DNA of 9,830 nucleotides from Candidatus Hodarchaeota archaeon (GTDB lineage Archaea > Asgardarchaeota > Heimdallarchaeia > Hodarchaeales > Hodarchaeaceae): assembly GCA_016839665.1 (NCBI GenBank), contig JAEOTU010000240.1:1-9830 (forward strand), in the 5' to 3' direction. Numbering within the stretch: position 1 is the first letter of the stretch; each line of letters starts with the position of its first letter. Below, in pieces: positions 5,909 through 9,830 of this stretch. A program made the translations under genes and the position numbers. The notes under the pieces are model-generated. The model worked only from the letters and a program-made list of their open reading frames with translations. It was not told where the DNA came from and made no database searches.

Positions 5909-6772
5909 ATGAAAATCATGCTTATTCAAGTACCATATCATCTTGGAAAAAGAGCTATTGGAATGGGGGCTGGTCCTATTCGTTTTATGCAGACTATTTT
6001 AATTCAAAATCTGCTAGATCATGGTCATAGCTTAAGACTTGAGAGTGTTATCCTTGATGAACCTTTTAAAGATGATATCAAGGCAATTAGTAGGTTAAAC
6101 ACTCTTCTTCGAAAAAAAGTTCAAGAAGGAGTGAAAAACGATTATTTTCCTCTTATTCTCGGAGGAAATTGCAATACTTGTCTAGGCACTCTCGCAGGGT
6201 TGAATGATCCAACCATCGGAATAATTTGGTTTGATGCTCATGGAGACTTTAACACACCAGAAACTACTCCGAGTGGTTTTTTCGATGGAATGCCCTTCGC
6301 GATTGCTACAGGTCAGTGCTACGAGGATCTTTGGTCTCAAATCGCGGATATCAACCCTATCAGTGAGTTTCGTTCTCTTCATGTCGGCGGGCGGGAATTT
6401 GATCCAGAAGAACAAGGACACCTTGAAAAAAGTCAAATTCAAGTAGTCAGAACAATAGACATAAAAAAGAAAGGATTGGAAGAAGGGATTCTTCCTGTAC
6501 TAACACAGTTTCAATCAAAAACTACCAAAATCTATCTTCACATTGATATTGATATTGTCGATCCTCAAGAAGCACCAGGAGTCGATTATCCTGCGCCAAA
6601 TGGTCTATCATTAAATGAAGTCGAATCGATAATAAAATTGATTGCTGAACGATTTAATATTGAAGCAGCTGCTCTTACTGCTTACAATCCTTCAAAAGAT
6701 GAGAGCAATATAACTCTAAATACTGGTATTCGTATATTAAAGACAATTATCAAAGCGAAAAATCTCTCTTAA
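5909..6772 (+). CDS. Arginase/ureohydrolase-fold protein with an altered active site
   Basis: The product has 287 residues, the normal length for the family. The ordered motifs are GGNCNT..G (85-95), FDAHGDFNT (108-116) with TTPSGFFDG (119-127), a GGREFDPEE strand-loop (160-168), IDIDIVDP..APG (212-224) and AYNPS..DE..IT (258-269). By alignment to rat arginase from memory, metal ligands D124, H126, D128, D232 and D234 are kept (here D109, H111, D113, D213, D215). H101 is Cys88. Residues that hold the amino-acid end (N130, S137, D183, E186) appear kept as N115, S122, D165 and E168. The catalytic H141 is Asp126, and the guanidinium-binding E277 is Ala258. A divalent-metal hydrolase is likely, but not a classical arginase or agmatinase. 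ATG 5909 gives the usual MKIMLIQVP start; GTG 5894 is possible. The gene is divergent from the zinc-ribbon gene, with 117 bases between. Confidence 0.85.
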   Translation: MKIMLIQVPYHLGKRAIGMGAGPIRFMQTILIQNLLDHGHSLRLESVILDEPFKDDIKAISRLNTLLRKKVQEGVKNDYFPLILGGNCNTCLGTLAGLNDPTIGIIWFDAHGDFNTPETTPSGFFDGMPFAIATGQCYEDLWSQIADINPISEFRSLHVGGREFDPEEQGHLEKSQIQVVRTIDIKKKGLEEGILPVLTQFQSKTTKIYLHIDIDIVDPQEAPGVDYPAPNGLSLNEVESIIKLIAERFNIEAAALTAYNPSKDESNITLNTGIRILKTIIKAKNLS

Positions 6773-7600
6773 TCAAATTTTCACCTTGTTTATGTCAATC
6801 ATACCAATACCATGTAAGAAAGCCATTAGCCCAATCATTGTTAAAAAGAATCCTATGAGAAGAGAAACCACGCCATCGGTATATTCATAAAGAATCAATC
6901 CATAGCTCAGCATTGGGAACCCTCCAACCGAAGTGATGACTGTAGTACTCTTCCAGTGGGCATCCCAGAATGATCTCGATGGTTTAACGTCTCCTCTAAC
7001 CTTCCTCACCACTTTATTTGTTAAATCGTCCTCTCGCCATTTTCTTCTATTCCGAAATGAAATGAAAACAATAACCCCAGCTATAGTTGGAATACCTCCT
7101 ATGAGGATAAGAGGGAAAAGGGAATCATAGAAAGATTCAGGGATTAACGATTCAGGTAGGTCTTTATAGATCCAGATTCTCCACTCTTCAGCTAAAGCAT
7201 CCTGAAAAGCAATAATCAATTCGGAATCTACTTGTGGGGAAACGGTGACAAAAATTTGGGTATCAACAGTATCAGTATCGTCGTCGTCAGAATATATTCG
7301 CCGGTACATGTTCTTTTCAGTAAATAATCCACCGTTAATATAAAACTTGACTGTCGCAGAAACTACAGGATCATATCCTGAAGTAGAAAGGGAGACATAC
7401 ACACGGTAATCATGACCCTGTTCCATATTAAACGTCGCATTACCTGGTAGGCCGATACCTGATATATCAAATACTTCGTATTGTTCAATCGTTCTCTCAA
7501 ATTGACCCATATTAAGAAATCCAATTCCAATCACGATAAGACCTATCAGAATGACTATAATTGAGAGAATTTCAATGACTCGTGCAACAGACTTGTTCAT
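6773..7600 (-). CDS. Four-helix membrane protein with an external beta-rich domain, function unknown
   Basis: The protein has 275 residues. Hydrophobic helices lie at about 9-30, 161-183, 218-237 and 243-266. The ~130 residues between the first two (31-160) are rich in alternating strands, such as YRVYVSLSTSGYDPVV, VKFYING and QIFVTVSP. They probably form a beta sandwich outside the cell. An acidic run (SDDDDTDTVDT, 104-114) in this part could bind a divalent cation. Between helices 2 and 3 is a short basic segment (183-210, with RNRRKWR and VVRKVRGDVK), placed in the cytoplasm by the positive-inside rule. I recognise no family. The stop codon directly abuts the stop of the arginase-fold gene. 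The gene lies 96 bases downstream of the 7697-8893 gene on the same strand, with a possible promoter of its own, so cotranscription is uncertain. Confidence 0.7.
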   Translation of the reverse strand: MNKSVARVIEILSIIVILIGLIVIGIGFLNMGQFERTIEQYEVFDISGIGLPGNATFNMEQGHDYRVYVSLSTSGYDPVVSATVKFYINGGLFTEKNMYRRIYSDDDDTDTVDTQIFVTVSPQVDSELIIAFQDALAEEWRIWIYKDLPESLIPESFYDSLFPLILIGGIPTIAGVIVFISFRNRRKWREDDLTNKVVRKVRGDVKPSRSFWDAHWKSTTVITSVGGFPMLSYGLILYEYTDGVVSLLIGFFLTMIGLMAFLHGIGMIDINKVKI

Positions 7601-7626
7601 CTTGATTCTAAATGAAATAAGAGCTG

Positions 7627-7642
7627 AATTTTAAGAATATTC
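7627..7642 (-). promoter_or_regulatory. Possible promoter of the four-helix membrane protein
   Basis: The minus strand reads GAATATTC followed by TTAAAATT. The AT core is centred about 30 bases before the ATG at 7600, so a leaderless message is possible; no ribosome site is visible before the ATG. GAATATTC (7635-7642) is itself an 8-base palindrome. A T5 run at 7685-7689, just past the stop of the upstream gene, may end that gene's transcript. Confidence 0.25.
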
Positions 7643-7696
7643 ACATTCTGCAAGTAATATTAAGAGTGGTTAAATCTCGTGTTTAAAAATCTGTAA

Positions 7697-8893
7697 TTAT
7701 AATTTTGTTGAAGATTGGGCTTCAATATCAGGTTGTTGATCCTGTTTAGTCCTAAGAGTCGCTACTCTCTTTTCATCACTGAGATACTTGTCATTCTTGA
7801 GTCTTATTTGATTATTACAGTACGAACAATATTCCTTGTCACCTAATTGGGTGATATCCAGATAATGTACTTTGCATCCGTTACACTGAGCAGGAAGAGA
7901 CACGAAGTAACCTTGACATTCGACACAAGATGGAGCTGTACCCATTGTTTGCTGAAGGTTTGCGTAATCCTCCTGACAAACAAATCGTTTACACTGCAAA
8001 CACTGCCAATAAGGAGTTTTCTTTAAATCGTTCTTACATAACTGACAATGGTAGCGTATTTGCTTCGCACTGACAAAATTGTCTCCCACCAGGAACGGAT
8101 ACTTTGAATATTTGATACCAGTTGTTGATAACTGTGTAAAAACTTCCTCGGAAGACTTGACTCTCAATATTTCTTTTAGCACATCAATCGTTAAAGCTCC
8201 ACTTTCTAGACGGTCAAATAATTCTATAACCTTCTTATCCTCTTCGGTCGCAGTAAATTCTTCAAAATATAAGCGAAAACTGTCAGCATGCCTATGAAGC
8301 CAGATAAATGCCACATTCCACCCTATTAGTGTAGTAGGAATGATAAAAAGTAATAAAGAGCTCATTAATGGATCTCCTCCCTGTCCAAAGTAACCTAGTT
8401 TTAAAGCTAAACCACCAGTTAAAGGGGTTAAGATTCCTCTGAAAGGAAGATAGAGATACGTTCCTGGCCAGACAAATAGGAACCAAAAAAAAGTAAAAAT
8501 TATTGTTTGGGTAATTATTAACAGATTGGTTTTCTTTTTATCAAACAAAGTGTTATTAATGAATAATACGAAAATGAGTGCAAGACCAACCACTTGAAAG
8601 AGCACAATAATTGAATCCAGCCCACCTAAACTATAGAAAACAGCATATATGCCTCCATCTCCTGAAACTGTTTCTATATGCAGATAAGGTGCAACCTGAC
8701 GGTCTCCCTCAAAAGGTGCTAAAGGAGCGAGATCTACCAAGATTTGTATAACAATTATTGGGAGAATGTTATACAGTAGCAAAAGAGCAAAAATAAACAA
8801 GATTACGCTATTCGGATTGATTCTTTTCTCCCATTTTTCCGGGGGAATAATCGAAAACAATGCCTCTGCAAATTTCTGGCTTTTGGAACTCAT
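7697..8893 (-). CDS. Polytopic membrane protein with a winged-helix-like segment and a RING-like/zinc-ribbon tail
   Basis: The product has 398 residues. Four hydrophobic segments (about 30-54, 92-113, 123-147, 175-199) form the membrane part, with a longer loop at 55-91. The C-terminal half should be cytoplasmic. Residues 215-275 look like a winged helix: three short helices containing ALTIDVLKEIL and EEVFTQLS, then a small hairpin YPFLVGDNFV. A cysteine cluster follows: C283-x2-C286, x11, C298-x2-C301, x4, C306, x16, C323-x2-C326, x10, C337-x2-C340-x2-H343, x12, C356-x2-C359. The first five cysteines have the same spacing as I recall for the RING-like finger at the end of TFIIH p44/Ssl1. The later pairs look like zinc ribbons. 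A polar tail of about 30 residues ends the protein. It could bind protein partners, possibly as a ubiquitin-ligase-like adaptor, but that is inference. ATG 8893 fits the TATA box better than TTG 8902. Confidence 0.75.
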   Translation of the reverse strand: MSSKSQKFAEALFSIIPPEKWEKRINPNSVILFIFALLLLYNILPIIVIQILVDLAPLAPFEGDRQVAPYLHIETVSGDGGIYAVFYSLGGLDSIIVLFQVVGLALIFVLFINNTLFDKKKTNLLIITQTIIFTFFWFLFVWPGTYLYLPFRGILTPLTGGLALKLGYFGQGGDPLMSSLLLFIIPTTLIGWNVAFIWLHRHADSFRLYFEEFTATEEDKKVIELFDRLESGALTIDVLKEILRVKSSEEVFTQLSTTGIKYSKYPFLVGDNFVSAKQIRYHCQLCKNDLKKTPYWQCLQCKRFVCQEDYANLQQTMGTAPSCVECQGYFVSLPAQCNGCKVHYLDITQLGDKEYCSYCNNQIRLKNDKYLSDEKRVATLRTKQDQQPDIEAQSSTKL

Positions 8894-8917
8894 ATTAATC
8901 AAAGCGACGGTTTCAAA

Positions 8918-8925
8918 TTTATAAA
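8918..8925 (-). promoter_or_regulatory. TATA box for the membrane/zinc-finger protein
   Basis: TTTATAAA is a near-ideal archaeal box A, centred about 28 bases before the ATG at 8893. Transcription would then start almost at the start codon. This agrees with the absence of a ribosome site, so the message is probably leaderless. Confidence 0.55.
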
Positions 8926-9044
8926 CTTTTTTCGTCTTTGTTCTCCGTTGGAAAAAAGAACTCTAAAGCGTCGTTCGCAGGGTTTTGTTCTTTATAGTAT
9001 ATTAGGATTTGACTCAGTAAAGATCTCGATTTTGGCCATTTCAA

Positions 9045-9054
9045 TATATTTAAA
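9045..9054 (+). promoter_or_regulatory. TATA box for the MoxR-type ATPase
   Basis: TATATTTAAA would place the transcript start near 9075. That is just before the ribosome site GTGAGG (9080-9085), which sits six bases ahead of the GTG start at 9092. A second TATA-like stretch lies at 8991-9004 but is farther than expected. The remainder of the 8894-9091 divergent gap shows no RNA gene or strong repeat. Confidence 0.5.
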
Positions 9055-9091
9055 TCTCCAAACCGAAATTTTATGCATAGTGAGGAAAAAA

Positions 9092-9830
9092 GTGTTTCAG
9101 TCTGTTTTATCAGCCATTCAAGGACAGATCGTTGGGCGAACAAAAGAGTTAGAGTTAATTTTGGCTAGTTTAGATGCTGGAAAACATATCCTTTTGGAAG
9201 GAGCGCCTGGTACCTCAAAGTCTACTATTTTACGCTTAGTTTCTGAAAATTCAAAACTCCCAATGTACATTCTGGAGGGAAATGCGGATCTGACGCCAGC
9301 CAAGCTGGTTGGGAACTTTGATCCCTCCTTAGCTCTGGAACACGGTCTTAAACCTGAATATTTTGTCAAAGGACCATTATTTCGCGCCATGGAAGAAGGA
9401 GGATTACTTTACATTGATGAATTCAATCGAATGGCCTCCGATGCTAGTAATACCTTGATTAGAGCAATTGAAGAACGAGAACTTGTAGTCCCAAGGTATG
9501 GCCTTCTTAATGCCCAAGAAAATTTCAGGGTGGTACTCGCGCAAAACCCCTTCGACGATGTTGGAGTAGGGAAAATTTCCCGTGCCCTCTTTGACCGCCT
9601 AGTACGTATTACAATGGAGTACCAAACAGAAGAGGAAGAAATTGAGATTGTTCACCAGGAAACGGGAGAGAAAATTAATCTTGAGTTCATCAGAACAGCA
9701 GTTCAACTTGTTAGAGCTACACGCCAGCACCCAGAAATCAAGCAGGGCTCTTCACTAAGAGGAGCGATTGATCTAGTCTTAATTGCGTATAATCTTTCAC
9801 AGATTAGCCAGTCTCGATCTTCTTTTGAAA
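9092..9830 (+). CDS. MoxR-type AAA+ ATPase (3' end beyond the window)
   Basis: A frame open to the window edge gives 246 residues beginning at GTG 9092, chosen for the GTGAGG site six bases upstream and because the AAA+ domain starts at once (GQIVGRTKELE, 11-21). Visible motifs are Walker A GAPGTSKST (37-45), Walker B LLYIDE (105-110), sensor 1 with Asn in AQNPF (150-154), an arginine-finger region ALFDRL (165-170), and sensor 2 with Arg223 in SSLRGAIDL. The order, and the FNRM helix directly after Walker B, fit the MoxR/CbbQ/GvpN group. These ATPases typically remodel a target together with a VWA-domain protein encoded next door. The lid domain is cut off by the window end. Several families share this core, so a specific role such as metal insertion, enzyme activation or gas vesicle assembly cannot be chosen. 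Confidence 0.88.
   Translation, partial: MFQSVLSAIQGQIVGRTKELELILASLDAGKHILLEGAPGTSKSTILRLVSENSKLPMYILEGNADLTPAKLVGNFDPSLALEHGLKPEYFVKGPLFRAMEEGGLLYIDEFNRMASDASNTLIRAIEERELVVPRYGLLNAQENFRVVLAQNPFDDVGVGKISRALFDRLVRITMEYQTEEEEIEIVHQETGEKINLEFIRTAVQLVRATRQHPEIKQGSSLRGAIDLVLIAYNLSQISQSRSSFE

Noticed and set aside
6182..6446. Frames on both strands inside the arginase-fold gene
   Set aside because: They overlap the conserved metal-binding motifs of the plus-strand gene and have no features of their own.
6933..7130. Plus-strand frame inside the four-helix membrane protein
   Set aside because: It is a shadow of the minus-strand gene, with no ribosome site or recognisable domain.
8079..8486. Frames at 8079-8297 (+) and 8292-8486 (-)
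   Set aside because: Both sit within the membrane/zinc-finger gene in other frames and carry no supporting signal.
8901..8975. AAAGCGACGG (8901) and AAAGCGTCGT (8965) near-repeat
   Set aside because: Only two copies with mismatches, one of them almost touching a start codon, so no case for a regulator site.
8919..9390. Two open frames on the minus strand (8919-9143 and 9118-9390)
   Set aside because: They lie opposite the MoxR-type ATPase and its promoter region, show no domain, and vanish once the plus-strand ATPase frame, open to the window end, is recognised.
1..9830. tRNA, rRNA, CRISPR, transposase, phage or defence-system genes
   Set aside because: I looked in the gaps and in the frames and saw no cloverleaf, spaced repeats, or nuclease, transposase or integrase motifs. 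The genes present do not form a recognisable defence cassette.

Overview
The window looks like a stretch of an AT-rich archaeal genome, possibly an Asgard archaeon. That assignment is an inference from several signs. There are TATA-type (box A) promoters rather than -35/-10 promoters. Ribosome binding sites of the GGTGA/GTGAT type sit 4-6 nt before starts, next to starts that look leaderless. One large surface protein ends in a TPGY-plus-helix-plus-lysine anchor of archaeal type. Another membrane protein carries a eukaryote-like cysteine cluster. There are no rRNA, tRNA, CRISPR or transposon signals. All gaps between genes are under 230 bases.

Layout. Bases 1-89 hold the last codons of a zinc-type alcohol dehydrogenase/quinone oxidoreductase. 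A small membrane-tethered protein follows (266-757, +) and ends at a hairpin terminator. It converges with a large LamG-containing surface protein (940-2826, -), which is preceded in the same direction by an 83-residue exported protein (2862-3113, -). Across a divergent promoter region lies a sulfite-oxidase-fold molybdopterin protein with a membrane anchor (3348-4205, +). It converges with a methyl-accepting chemotaxis-type receptor that has no obvious external sensor domain (4235-5410, -), preceded by a zinc-ribbon/one-helix protein (5579-5791, -).

The next gene encodes an arginase-fold protein whose catalytic residues are altered (5909-6772, +). Its stop codon abuts the stop of an unknown four-helix membrane protein (6773-7600, -). 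Upstream of that on the same strand is a four-helix protein carrying a winged-helix-like segment and a Cys-rich RING/zinc-ribbon tail (7697-8893, -). The window ends inside a MoxR-type AAA+ ATPase (9092 to the end, +).

How the genes relate. Most are single-gene units with their own promoters, arranged as convergent and divergent pairs, so no single pathway can be read from the window. The common theme is the cell envelope: seven of the ten complete or nearly complete genes encode membrane-anchored or exported proteins. The strongest leads for new biology are the arginase-like enzyme, which keeps most of the metal site but loses the guanidinium-handling residues; the membrane-anchored protein with the p44/Ssl1-like cysteine spacing; and inverted repeats placed just upstream of three promoters.
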